Virus record (IMG/VR): IMGVR_UViG_3300031721_000051
Coordinates: 1-20,861 of that record
Strand: one strand, 5' to 3'
Source: a virus
DNA: 20,861 bases
The notes under the pieces: model-generated
Databases searched by the model: none
Seen by the model: the letters and a program-made list of their open reading frames with translations, nothing else
Told to the model about the DNA's origin: nothing
Translations under genes and position numbers: made by a program
Shown here: piece after piece, positions 1 to 5,071 of the stretch
How positions within the stretch are numbered: position 1 is the stretch's first letter
Layout: each line of letters starts with the position of its first letter

Positions 1-21
1 CATCTTAGTCTTGTTTTAGTT
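1..21 (-). repeat. Direct repeat copy A: leader of the next leftward gene
   Basis: This 21-nt sequence is identical to 106-126. Read leftward it is an A-rich leader (AACTAAAACAAGACTAAG) ending in ATG, with the ATG at 3-1. A further leftward gene therefore probably begins at position 3 and lies outside the window. The repeat also contains the stop codon of the small gene at 16-108. Confidence 0.6.
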
Positions 22-108
22 GTTTAAAAATAGTATCGCCAAATAAAACACCCAAGTTGCCAATATTGAAGCTACGCACCATTCAAACAAGTTATTTTTC
101 TTCTTCAT
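16..108 (-). CDS. Small membrane peptide, 30 residues
   Basis: This is an open frame of 30 codons plus TAA. The product starts MKKKNN, is followed by a hydrophobic segment from about residue 10 to 28 (including SILATWVFYLAILF) and ends in NN. That is the layout of a one-span membrane peptide with a positive N-terminus inside. Support comes from its position: the same 21-nt A-rich leader precedes its ATG and the ATG of the next leftward gene at position 3. No homology is recognised. Small phage membrane peptides include holins, superinfection-exclusion factors and lysis regulators, but nothing here chooses between them. The frame is short, so it could be chance, though the shared leader argues against that. 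Confidence 0.45.
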   Translation of the reverse strand: MKKKNNLFEWCVASILATWVFYLAILFLNN

Positions 109-126
109 CTTAGTCTTGTTTTAGTT
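106..126 (-). repeat. Direct repeat copy B: leader of the 30-residue membrane peptide gene
   Basis: This copy is identical to 1-21 over 21 nt and ends, leftward, in the ATG at 108-106. The A-rich, G-poor leader fits Bacteroidota translation initiation. The exact repeat suggests duplication of a translation start region between two successive small genes. Confidence 0.6.
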
Positions 127-227
127 AGTCCATAGTTGGGAAGGAATCCCGCCCTCCCCAACGCTGACTTTCAAATCCATTTCAAGATTTCTTTAGTAAC
201 ACTCACGCAGTCACCTCTCGTAATAGT

Positions 228-369
228 CAAGGATGATGGAATCGAACCACCTTACTACTAACTGCATCTATGTATAGCCTTGTTCAGAACTTCGTGGGCA
301 TCAATAGCAGAGCCTTTTATGTAGTACCTCCTCGATAGAGGCTCACAGCTCCAACTGTGACAATCCTTG
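228..369 (-). ncRNA. 142-nt tRNA-like structured RNA, unidentified
   Basis: On the minus strand the 5' end CAAGGAT (369-363) pairs perfectly with ATCCTTG (234-228) as a 7-bp acceptor-like stem. Directly inside the 3' strand is a T-arm: a 5-bp stem (251-247 with 239-235, one G-U) and a 7-nt loop TTCGATT, which fits the T-loop consensus. After the acceptor comes TG and then a D-arm-like hairpin (360-343, TCACAG/CTGTGA) with GG in the loop. The interior holds a small CCTC/GAGG hairpin and a long arm (326-321 with 258-253, then 310-307 with 265-262, 306-304 with 271-269, 299-297 with 279-277). At 142 nt it is about twice a normal tRNA, and no CCA is encoded. It could be a tRNA with an insertion, a reduced tmRNA-like RNA or a viral tRNA mimic. 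No tmRNA tag was found. Confidence 0.4.
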
Positions 370-375
370 GGGTTG

Positions 376-411
376 CCTAGCTCCGTTCACTCAAGCAGTT
401 TAGTAGCTAGG
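376..411 (-). other. Hairpin just upstream of the tRNA-like RNA
   Basis: CCTAGCT (376-382) and AGCTAGG (405-411) are perfect 7-bp complements around a 22-nt loop. The hairpin sits between the stop of the 58-residue gene (450) and the 5' end of the tRNA-like RNA (369). It may help define or process that RNA's 5' end. There is no T-run, so it is not a classical terminator. Confidence 0.35.
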
Positions 412-449
412 ACTTTAGTTTGCAGCGTTCAAGTAGCTTGCTCTCTTAA

Positions 450-626
450 TTACTGTCCGTACTGTCTACCATTTAAGGTAGCACCTTGTTGACGGAAGTT
501 TCTGGGGGATGTTTTATTTGAATGTGATACTACACCTTTCCTGCTGTCACCCATCATTAATTGGAACGCACTCTTAGTTACATTCTTTACTGTAGTATCT
601 TTTTGTATTGGTTTAGCTTTCGGCAT
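450..626 (-). CDS. Hypothetical basic protein, 58 residues
   Basis: I do not recognise this product. It is basic (many Lys and Arg), begins MPKAKPIQKD and has a polar C-terminal half rich in Ser, Asn, Gln and Arg, with no hydrophobic segment. The frame is open upstream to 683, but the ATG at 626 is preferred because it overlaps the 3' end of the preceding gene (613-909) by 14 nt, as other gene pairs here do; starting at 683 would give a 71-nt overlap. It is the last leftward gene before the non-coding stretch holding the tRNA-like RNA. A basic, probably flexible protein of this size might bind nucleic acid, but that is a guess. Confidence 0.6.
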   Translation of the reverse strand: MPKAKPIQKDTTVKNVTKSAFQLMMGDSRKGVVSHSNKTSPRNFRQQGATLNGRQYGQ

Positions 627-909
627 TGTGTTTGTCTTTAAATCTGTTTGTTGTATATCCGCATTGAGATATAGGTTCAACATTGGTTATCTTAATCTCA
701 CAACCTAATGACTTACCATTCCTAATCTTTAATCCTTCCACTAGGTAGCTGTTGAACTCTGTATCGTTAAGCATCTCTAAGGTGTTGCCTAAGCACACCT
801 CTCTACTAGTCTTGACTGATACTTTATCCGTAAGAACTATCTCATTCTTACGCTTACCGTACTGTCTAACCTCATAGGTTAAAGAATTAAAGTATATAGG
901 CATCTTCAT
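613..909 (-). CDS. Hypothetical protein, 98 residues
   Basis: The family is not recognised. The product has mixed charge and is soluble, with no membrane segment or signal peptide. The N-terminal part (MKMPIYFNSLTYEVRQYGKR) looks like beta strands, and a central part rich in Thr, Asn and Glu follows. The start at 909 overlaps the stop of the DnaA-like gene (906) in an ATGA arrangement, which suggests translational coupling. Its place right after the DnaA domain IV gene makes a role in DNA metabolism or regulation possible, but the sequence itself does not show one. Confidence 0.65.
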   Translation of the reverse strand: MKMPIYFNSLTYEVRQYGKRKNEIVLTDKVSVKTSREVCLGNTLEMLNDTEFNSYLVEGLKIRNGKSLGCEIKITNVEPISQCGYTTNRFKDKHNAES

Positions 910-1394
910 TTCTTAGCCCACAAATCTACATTCTTTAACACAATTCTAAGTATCTCCTCAACTCTAACAGGTACAGATTTATTTACTATACTAGCCTTTG
1001 TGAAGGCATACCTAGCTTTAAATATATCATCCACCTTCTCATTGTCTATGCAATCCTTTAGAGACGAAATGTATATGTCATTTTCAGACGCATCTTTTAT
1101 ATATCGTACACTATGGATTACTGTTGAATGGTCTTTGTTGGTTATCTTACCTATGTCTTCCAGAGTTAATGTTGTCTTGCTTCTTAATGCATAGTGCAAT
1201 AGGTGTCTTGCTAATGTCTTATCTCTAACTCTAGAGCTTTTCATTTCGCTTAAACTAACACCCATTAACTTTGACACTAAGCTTACGCAAAGAGGAACGT
1301 ATCGTTTGTTGTTAAACAAATCTTCTGAGTCTCTCTTCTTTTTATGAAACAACTTCTCTGAATCTATCCTTACTCTCTCTTCGAAACTTATCAT
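906..1394 (-). CDS. DnaA domain IV-like DNA-binding protein
   Basis: The central part, about residues 40-105, resembles the C-terminal DNA-binding domain (domain IV) of the initiator DnaA. It has an Arg-rich helix (SSRVRDKTLARHLLHYALR), then the IGKI segment and KDHSTVIHS at 87-95, matching the DnaA signature (usually GGRDHTTVIHA). In DnaA this helix-turn-helix reads DnaA boxes in origins. There is no Walker A or B motif and, at 162 residues, no room for the AAA+ domain III, so the protein should bind DNA without ATP-driven assembly. It could mark a phage origin, compete with host DnaA or repress transcription. The gene overlaps both neighbours by 4 nt in the same leftward operon as DnaB. The domain call is fairly secure; the role is inferred. 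Confidence 0.8.
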   Translation of the reverse strand: MISFEERVRIDSEKLFHKKKRDSEDLFNNKRYVPLCVSLVSKLMGVSLSEMKSSRVRDKTLARHLLHYALRSKTTLTLEDIGKITNKDHSTVIHSVRYIKDASENDIYISSLKDCIDNEKVDDIFKARYAFTKASIVNKSVPVRVEEILRIVLKNVDLWAKK

Positions 1395-1627
1395 AACACT
1401 TCGTTAAATTCTATTTCTATAAAAGTTTCCTTAGCAAATGTCGGACATATACTATGTATATCGTGTGCTATTTCTTTTATCTTAATGTCAGCTAAGTCTT
1501 TATCTTCTTGAGTAGATTCTCTTCCCAGGTTAGATTGTACTATAGAGTTCTTATGTAGTAACTTATCTATCTTAGCTTTTATCTTACTGTTGGTATAGTA
1601 CTTAGACCCTTCTTTGGTAGTCTGCAT
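1391..1627 (-). CDS. Hypothetical protein, 78 residues
   Basis: The family is not recognised. The N-terminal half is basic (Lys-rich, including KIKAKIDKLLHKN) and the C-terminal half is acidic (TQEDKDLADIKIKEIAHDI and EIEFNEVL). The content is largely helical, with no membrane segment. It starts inside the 3' end of the cyclotransferase gene (26-nt overlap) and its stop overlaps the DnaA-like gene start as ATGA. Three co-translated genes in a row (cyclotransferase, this one, DnaA-like) are typical of dense phage operons and say little about function. Confidence 0.6.
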   Translation of the reverse strand: MQTTKEGSKYYTNSKIKAKIDKLLHKNSIVQSNLGRESTQEDKDLADIKIKEIAHDIHSICPTFAKETFIEIEFNEVL

Positions 1628-1961
1628 AATTTCCTGTTTTAATTAATTTCCCTTGCTTATCGTTAAAATAAACCCAAGCCTTATGTTCAAGCCCATCCAC
1701 GACTATGTCCACTTGTTTTCTTTTATACCATTTAGGGTGACCCTCTAGTATATCAAGTATTTCAAACGTAGTCTGGTCAACCATATATAGTTCTCCAGTT
1801 ATATTAACTACAGGTTCGGTCTCGACTAAGAAAGGTATACCATCTCCATACATGGCATACTTCTCTTTAGTCAATCCCTTCCCAAGATTCATCATTCTCT
1901 TCATTATAAAGTGATTGTGAAAGCCACTTCTTAATGTTCCGTATACAAAGACATTCTCCAT
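1602..1961 (-). CDS. Gamma-glutamylcyclotransferase-like protein (GGCT/AIG2-like fold)
   Basis: The 119-residue product begins with the hallmark VFVYGTLRSG (residues 4-13), followed by GELY near 57 and LDILEGHPKWYKR, whose Glu is the expected general acid/base. This is the core of the gamma-glutamylcyclotransferase superfamily, which releases 5-oxoproline from gamma-glutamyl amines, and the length is typical. Family members often sit with amidoligases and glutamine amidotransferases, where they may remove gamma-glutamyl protecting groups or reverse ligations. This phage encodes both partners (8576-10066 and 10203-11231). The start overlaps the exonuclease stop as TAATG, and the 3' end overlaps the next gene. 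Fold confidence is high; the substrate is unknown. Confidence 0.85.
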   Translation of the reverse strand: MENVFVYGTLRSGFHNHFIMKRMMNLGKGLTKEKYAMYGDGIPFLVETEPVVNITGELYMVDQTTFEILDILEGHPKWYKRKQVDIVVDGLEHKAWVYFNDKQGKLIKTGNYADYQRRV

Positions 1962-2743
1962 TAAACAATTACTATGTTACCTCCGTTAAGGTCTGTAACC
2001 AGCTCGTTGCTGATGTACTCTTTGTATATCTTTATAGTAGACTCTACTTGTTTGTTACCAAACTCAATAGCCTGCTCGCTCATCTTGTATATACCTACTC
2101 CGAACGGGGCTTTAAGTTCAACCATAATAAAGTAGAAGTCTTTCTTCTTAGTACCATTAAGGTAGAAGGCTGCTTGCTGTGTTATCTTATAGTCATTAAC
2201 AAACTTGTTAAAGCTCTCATGGTCAGCTCCCTTACTTGTAGTCTTTAAGTCTACTAAGTAATCTTCACCCTCTGCATCTACCTTACCTTTACATTTAAGT
2301 CCAGTCTCAACATCTTCCCAGAAGTGTATAGTTTCTCTACCCTTTGCTTCATTCATTAGGTGAGCTGCGTTAATGTTGCTGTATATATTCTCATGCATAC
2401 GCTCAAAAGCAAACTCATAGTGTCCAGGGACAGGCTTTCTACCGTCAAGAGTTTCTTCAAACTCCGCATACATAGCCTTACCAACCTTAGTTCTCTTATC
2501 GAACTTGGGTGCGAATACATATCTAGATTCAAACTCTTCAGGCTCTAATATGTAGCAGTGGAATGCACTACCTACTATAAGAGACTCTGTTTCTTTATGT
2601 TCCATATTTAAGTAATGGTCTAACCTCATCGTGCTACCAGTCATTAACTGTTTAAGCATACTGTTGGTTACATACATGTTGTCTGCAAAGTATGTATCGT
2701 CATTTACTATATATGTATCTTCTAACTTCTTAACTTCCCGCAT
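1961..2743 (-). CDS. RecE/exonuclease VIII-like PD-(D/E)XK exonuclease
   Basis: The 260-residue product fits phage exonucleases of the RecE C-terminal type (PDDEXK fold), which resect double-strand ends 5' to 3' for single-strand annealing. Visible motifs are GSAFHCYILEP near 58-68 (the His-bearing helix), Asp156 in GKVDAE, VDLKTT at 164-169 (the D-hydrophobic-K core, Asp165 and Lys167) and QQAAFY at 189-194 (the Gln-x-x-x-Tyr helix). The length matches stand-alone phage forms and no helicase part is present. It overlaps the HTH gene upstream by 14 nt and the cyclotransferase downstream by 1 nt. Together with SSB, the Sak4-like ATPase and RusA it would make a recombination system. Confidence 0.85.
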   Translation of the reverse strand: MREVKKLEDTYIVNDDTYFADNMYVTNSMLKQLMTGSTMRLDHYLNMEHKETESLIVGSAFHCYILEPEEFESRYVFAPKFDKRTKVGKAMYAEFEETLDGRKPVPGHYEFAFERMHENIYSNINAAHLMNEAKGRETIHFWEDVETGLKCKGKVDAEGEDYLVDLKTTSKGADHESFNKFVNDYKITQQAAFYLNGTKKKDFYFIMVELKAPFGVGIYKMSEQAIEFGNKQVESTIKIYKEYISNELVTDLNGGNIVIV

Positions 2744-2963
2744 TGATTGTATATTTTGCTACTGTTGCTGAATCATTCCATCTTGTTGGAACGCTTATGT
2801 TTTCCGTGTCAAACTTATATCCTTGGTCTTTAAGGATAAAGATAGTAGCGGCTAATCTAGTGTTACCTAGCTCCTTGAATGCGTCGAACGATGTGATGCT
2901 ACCATATTCTTCTAGGTATGCTATCAATCTCGTTGCATGTGTTGCTTTAGTTTTGCTCATCAT
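2730..2963 (-). CDS. Small helix-turn-helix protein (HTH_39-like)
   Basis: The 77-residue product carries a pattern seen in small phage helix-turn-helix proteins: RLIAYLEEYGSITSFDAFKELG, then NTRLAATIFILKDQGYKF. It is a three-helix winged-type fold in which an ITS(F)DAF helix precedes the recognition helix (TRLAATIFILKDQG). It could regulate this operon or help the exonuclease neighbour engage DNA; neither is shown. Two adjacent ATGs (2963 and 2960) are possible starts. The start lies inside the 3' end of the preceding 81-residue gene, and the stop overlaps the exonuclease start by 14 nt. Confidence 0.7.
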   Translation of the reverse strand: MMSKTKATHATRLIAYLEEYGSITSFDAFKELGNTRLAATIFILKDQGYKFDTENISVPTRWNDSATVAKYTINAGS

Positions 2964-3192
2964 CTATATTTATAACTTCGACTTTAGTGTCTTGTTGCAT
3001 CCGTCTCATGGCTACAACATCTATAATCTCCTGAGCTATAGCTGTCCTTCTTGCTTCAGGTAACTCTTTGTATAGAGATAACGCCTCAGCTGTTGCTGAC
3101 TTATGGTCTAATGCATTTAACCACTGTGTATATACGCTAGTAACTTCAGCGTTAAACTCTCTTACTCTTTGTTGTTTCTTATTTGTCGCCAT
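2947..3192 (-). CDS. Hypothetical helical protein, 81 residues
   Basis: The family is not recognised. The product is mostly predicted helix: a basic N-terminus (MATNKKQQRVREF), a central Ala/Glu/Leu-rich part (SATAEALSLYKELPEARRTAIAQEI) and an acidic end (NIDDEQN). It has no membrane segment and no Cys. The gene overlaps the RusA-like gene upstream by 14 nt and the HTH gene downstream by 17 nt, so the three are probably translated together. It may be an accessory factor of the recombination genes, but this is only by position. Confidence 0.6.
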   Translation of the reverse strand: MATNKKQQRVREFNAEVTSVYTQWLNALDHKSATAEALSLYKELPEARRTAIAQEIIDVVAMRRMQQDTKVEVINIDDEQN

Positions 3193-3574
3193 TGCTTAGT
3201 ACTTTAATGTATACTCCTGGATTTTCTTTATCAACGTGGTAGCCACTGAAGTGTGGTACAATGATGTCGCAGTTATCATCTTCAATCCAACCCCACTTAA
3301 CCATAAGGTCTTGTATTGTTTGGGCAGGATTTATATAATCAAACTTTCTTCTACTACTACGAACAAAATACATGTCTATATGTATGGGTAAAGGAAGTTC
3401 GATTCCCGCTGCGTCAAACAGCATAGTATCGAACTCTTCTTTAGATTGTATATAGAGTTGCTTTGTATCCTTAATGTAGTTTCTAGTAACCTTACTGTGT
3501 ATCAGCATTTTACCTGTCCACTGTTTACTATTCTTGCTTGAGGGTACGTTCCCTGGTATGAATATTCCTTTCAT
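3179..3574 (-). CDS. RusA-like Holliday junction resolvase
   Basis: The 131-residue product matches the RusA family of phage endodeoxyribonucleases, which cut four-way junctions as dimers. The N-terminus (FIPGNVPSSKNSKQW) matches the opening G-x-P-x-x-K/N pattern of the family. The core acidic residues are visible in KFDYINPAQTIQD (Asp79, Asn82, Asp89) followed by the GWIEDDN turn (Asp99, Asp100), the family's G-(hydrophobic)-x-x-DD element. Length is typical (about 120-135). The start is preceded by an A-rich leader (ACTAAAAAAGAAAAG) and by the hairpin at 3597-3627, so this gene may be under separate control from the SSB gene upstream. A role in resolving replication or recombination intermediates before packaging is expected. 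Confidence 0.8.
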   Translation of the reverse strand: MKGIFIPGNVPSSKNSKQWTGKMLIHSKVTRNYIKDTKQLYIQSKEEFDTMLFDAAGIELPLPIHIDMYFVRSSRRKFDYINPAQTIQDLMVKWGWIEDDNCDIIVPHFSGYHVDKENPGVYIKVLSNGDK

Positions 3575-3596
3575 CTTTTCTTTTTTAGTAAATATA

Positions 3597-3627
3597 GCAG
3601 CGAGTTGCTAGTCCCCCAACTCGCTGC
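3597..3627 (-). promoter_or_regulatory. Perfect 10-bp hairpin between SSB and RusA genes
   Basis: GCAGCGAGTT (3597-3606) and AACTCGCTGC (3618-3627) pair perfectly around an 11-nt loop. In the leftward transcript it follows the SSB stop by 12 nt and is followed by TATATTTACT rather than a T-run. It may be an attenuator or an RNA-processing or stability hairpin that lets SSB be made in excess. TATATTTA after it is one base from the Bacteroidota -7 consensus, so a weak internal promoter is possible. Confidence 0.5.
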
Positions 3628-3639
3628 ATAATTTAGTTT

Positions 3640-4182
3640 TTAGAAAGGCATGTCATCAACCACAGCTGTAGCTGTAGACTGACCAGCCATCTCTTTAGCA
3701 TCGTTAAACGAACGTAAATCTTCAGGGCTTAGTGTCTTATTCCAAGACTCCTCAAAGGTAACCTCTTCGCCAGCTTTAGCAGGGAATTTGTAGTCTGCTA
3801 TACTTTTGATTACAGGATTTCCTTCCTTATCGTTAGTCCAATACTCTCTTGTAGCAAAGACTGCAGTTATACTCTTACCAACTGTTTGCTTACAAGCTAC
3901 TGCATAGTCTTTAAAGTCTGTAACACCAGCAGCCATTAACAATCTCTTAAGCATTTTAGCTTTAAAGTTTGCAGCTTCAGGGGTTTGACCTTCTCTATCT
4001 CCGAAAAGACGGGCCTTACCTAACGCTCCACCTGTTGTTTCCATGTGGAAGTCAATGTATGGCGTGTTAGCATTTGGATTGCTGGCCCGTGAAGACTCAA
4101 TCTTTGTAATTTTAACTTGGTGTACACCAGCTTTGATGTACTGAGTTGATGTTGCGTCTACTGTTTCTAAGTTTTTAAACAT
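3640..4182 (-). CDS. Single-stranded DNA-binding protein-like (phage SSB)
   Basis: The 180-residue product ends in VVDDMPF, the acidic tip with terminal Pro-Phe (compare DDDIPF in E. coli SSB) by which SSBs recruit partner enzymes. The N-terminal half (VHQVKITKIESSR, then TPYIDFHMETTGG and ARLF) reads as beta strands compatible with an OB fold, and a flexible Ala/Thr-rich linker precedes the tip. The gene lies directly after the Sak4-like ATPase (17-nt gap), a pairing often seen because such annealases work with SSB. A strong hairpin follows the stop, which may allow higher expression. The sequence is divergent from housekeeping SSB, so the call rests on tip, size and neighbours. Confidence 0.7.
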   Translation of the reverse strand: MFKNLETVDATSTQYIKAGVHQVKITKIESSRASNPNANTPYIDFHMETTGGALGKARLFGDREGQTPEAANFKAKMLKRLLMAAGVTDFKDYAVACKQTVGKSITAVFATREYWTNDKEGNPVIKSIADYKFPAKAGEEVTFEESWNKTLSPEDLRSFNDAKEMAGQSTATAVVDDMPF

Positions 4183-4199
4183 GTTTTTGGTTTTAATGA

Positions 4200-4841
4200 T
4201 TAATTGTAATACTCTTCACACTTTTCTATCACCTGTGCAAGGTCATTGTCTATATATAGTTCATCGAACATTTCCATTGGACTTTTCGCTGAATCTTTAC
4301 CCTGAGATTGAGTTCTAAACCTATGCTTAGTGCCTCCCTCTTCATTTGAATAATGGTTATCAGTGAATAGACAAAGAACAAACTCCTTCTCTACTCTCTT
4401 CTTCCATCTGTTACCGTCAACAGCTACAAATCTTTCTTGTACACCATCTTCTCCATCATAAGCTCCGTCTATAGCTAAGTATATTATATACTTTTCTGTA
4501 TTCTTACTCATGTTTAGGATACGGTCTATCTCCTTATTATAAAAAGACCATACGTCAAAGCCTTTAAATCTCACGTCAGCCTCTCTGTATATCATTTCGA
4601 TAAGAGAAGTGAATGATTCTATTACGATAGTATCAATGTCTGGAGATTCAACTGCCTTTTTAAACGCTGTATTGAATGTATTAAGGTCAGGGATAGGCAT
4701 GTTCTTGAAGTTTTTAGCTCCTCTGAACGGTAATTGCTTTCTCTCTGTATTTAATACAGCTGTTCTTTCTGCGTTAAGGTTACGCAAGGACGATGACTTA
4801 CCTGAGCCACTCTTTCCCACTACTATAATGTTTGGTTTCAT
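4200..4841 (-). CDS. RecA-core phage ATPase, AAA_24/Sak4-like
   Basis: The 213-residue product has Walker A GKSGSGKSS at residues 9-17 and a Walker B-like strand DTIVIES at 70-76, followed by the ERFVAVDGNRWKKRVEKEF region typical of phage nucleotide-binding proteins of the AAA_24 type. The Sak4 group of single-strand annealing proteins has this size and architecture: a bare RecA core without N- or C-terminal extensions. Adjacent SSB, an exonuclease and RusA in the same operon support a recombinase role. The start codon overlaps the HU-like gene stop as ATGA. An alternative is a DNA-packaging or replication ATPase; the neighbours favour recombination. Confidence 0.75.
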   Translation of the reverse strand: MKPNIIVVGKSGSGKSSSLRNLNAERTAVLNTERKQLPFRGAKNFKNMPIPDLNTFNTAFKKAVESPDIDTIVIESFTSLIEMIYREADVRFKGFDVWSFYNKEIDRILNMSKNTEKYIIYLAIDGAYDGEDGVQERFVAVDGNRWKKRVEKEFVLCLFTDNHYSNEEGGTKHRFRTQSQGKDSAKSPMEMFDELYIDNDLAQVIEKCEEYYN

Positions 4842-5071
4842 TTCTTTGTTGGTAGTTTAATTATCTGTTCAACTTTTAACTTGTCTGGCTTTTTGTAATG
4901 CTCTCTCTTTGAGGTTACAAACTTCATAAACCCTCTCAATAATATATTTTGTTTCTTACCTATCAGATTCTGTATTTCTGCAAAGGTTAATGAAACAACT
5001 TTCAATATCTTGTAGGCAGGGATGTTCGTTCTCTCAGAGACAGCCTTACTTATTTCTTTAAAGTTTCTCAA
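4838..5071 (-). CDS. HU/IHF-like DNA-binding protein
   Basis: The 77-residue product resembles the HU/IHF family in layout: two N-terminal helices (FKEISKAVSERTNIPAYKILKVVSLTFAEIQNLI), a turn, then a strand with LLRGFMKFVTSKRE, the counterpart of the GFGxFxxxxR element. The second Gly is replaced by Met, and the DNA-gripping arm that normally follows is short and Lys-rich (HYKKPDKLKVEQ). HU-like proteins bend or coat DNA as dimers and could assist origin opening or genome compaction. It overlaps the helicase gene by 4 nt and the ATPase gene by 4 nt. Confidence is moderate because the family is short and variable. Confidence 0.65.
   Translation of the reverse strand: MRNFKEISKAVSERTNIPAYKILKVVSLTFAEIQNLIGKKQNILLRGFMKFVTSKREHYKKPDKLKVEQIIKLPTKK

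Larger units (their letters stand above)
109..449. other. Non-coding stretch with several RNA folds
   Basis: No convincing gene is seen in these 341 nt. It contains the tRNA-like RNA at 228-369, a hairpin at 376-411, and an imperfect hairpin at 135-162 (GTTGGG pairing with CCCAAC, 16-nt loop, alternative GGGA/TCCC inner pairing, no T-run). A 19-codon frame starting near 173 on the minus strand was judged too short to call. Confidence 0.5.

Noticed and set aside
228-369. Calling the 142-nt RNA a tmRNA
   Set aside because: The acceptor and T-arm fit, but the interior is far shorter than a usual tmRNA, no tag reading frame ending in an Ala-Ala-like signal was found, and no 3' CCA is encoded.
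228-369. Group I intron inside a tRNA
   Set aside because: The interior is only about 70 nt more than a tRNA, too short for a group I intron, and no P7-like core sequence was recognised.
2743-3063. Rightward 106-codon open frame opposite the HTH and 81-residue genes
   Set aside because: It lies antisense to two coupled leftward genes with clear overlaps, and its product has no recognisable motif.
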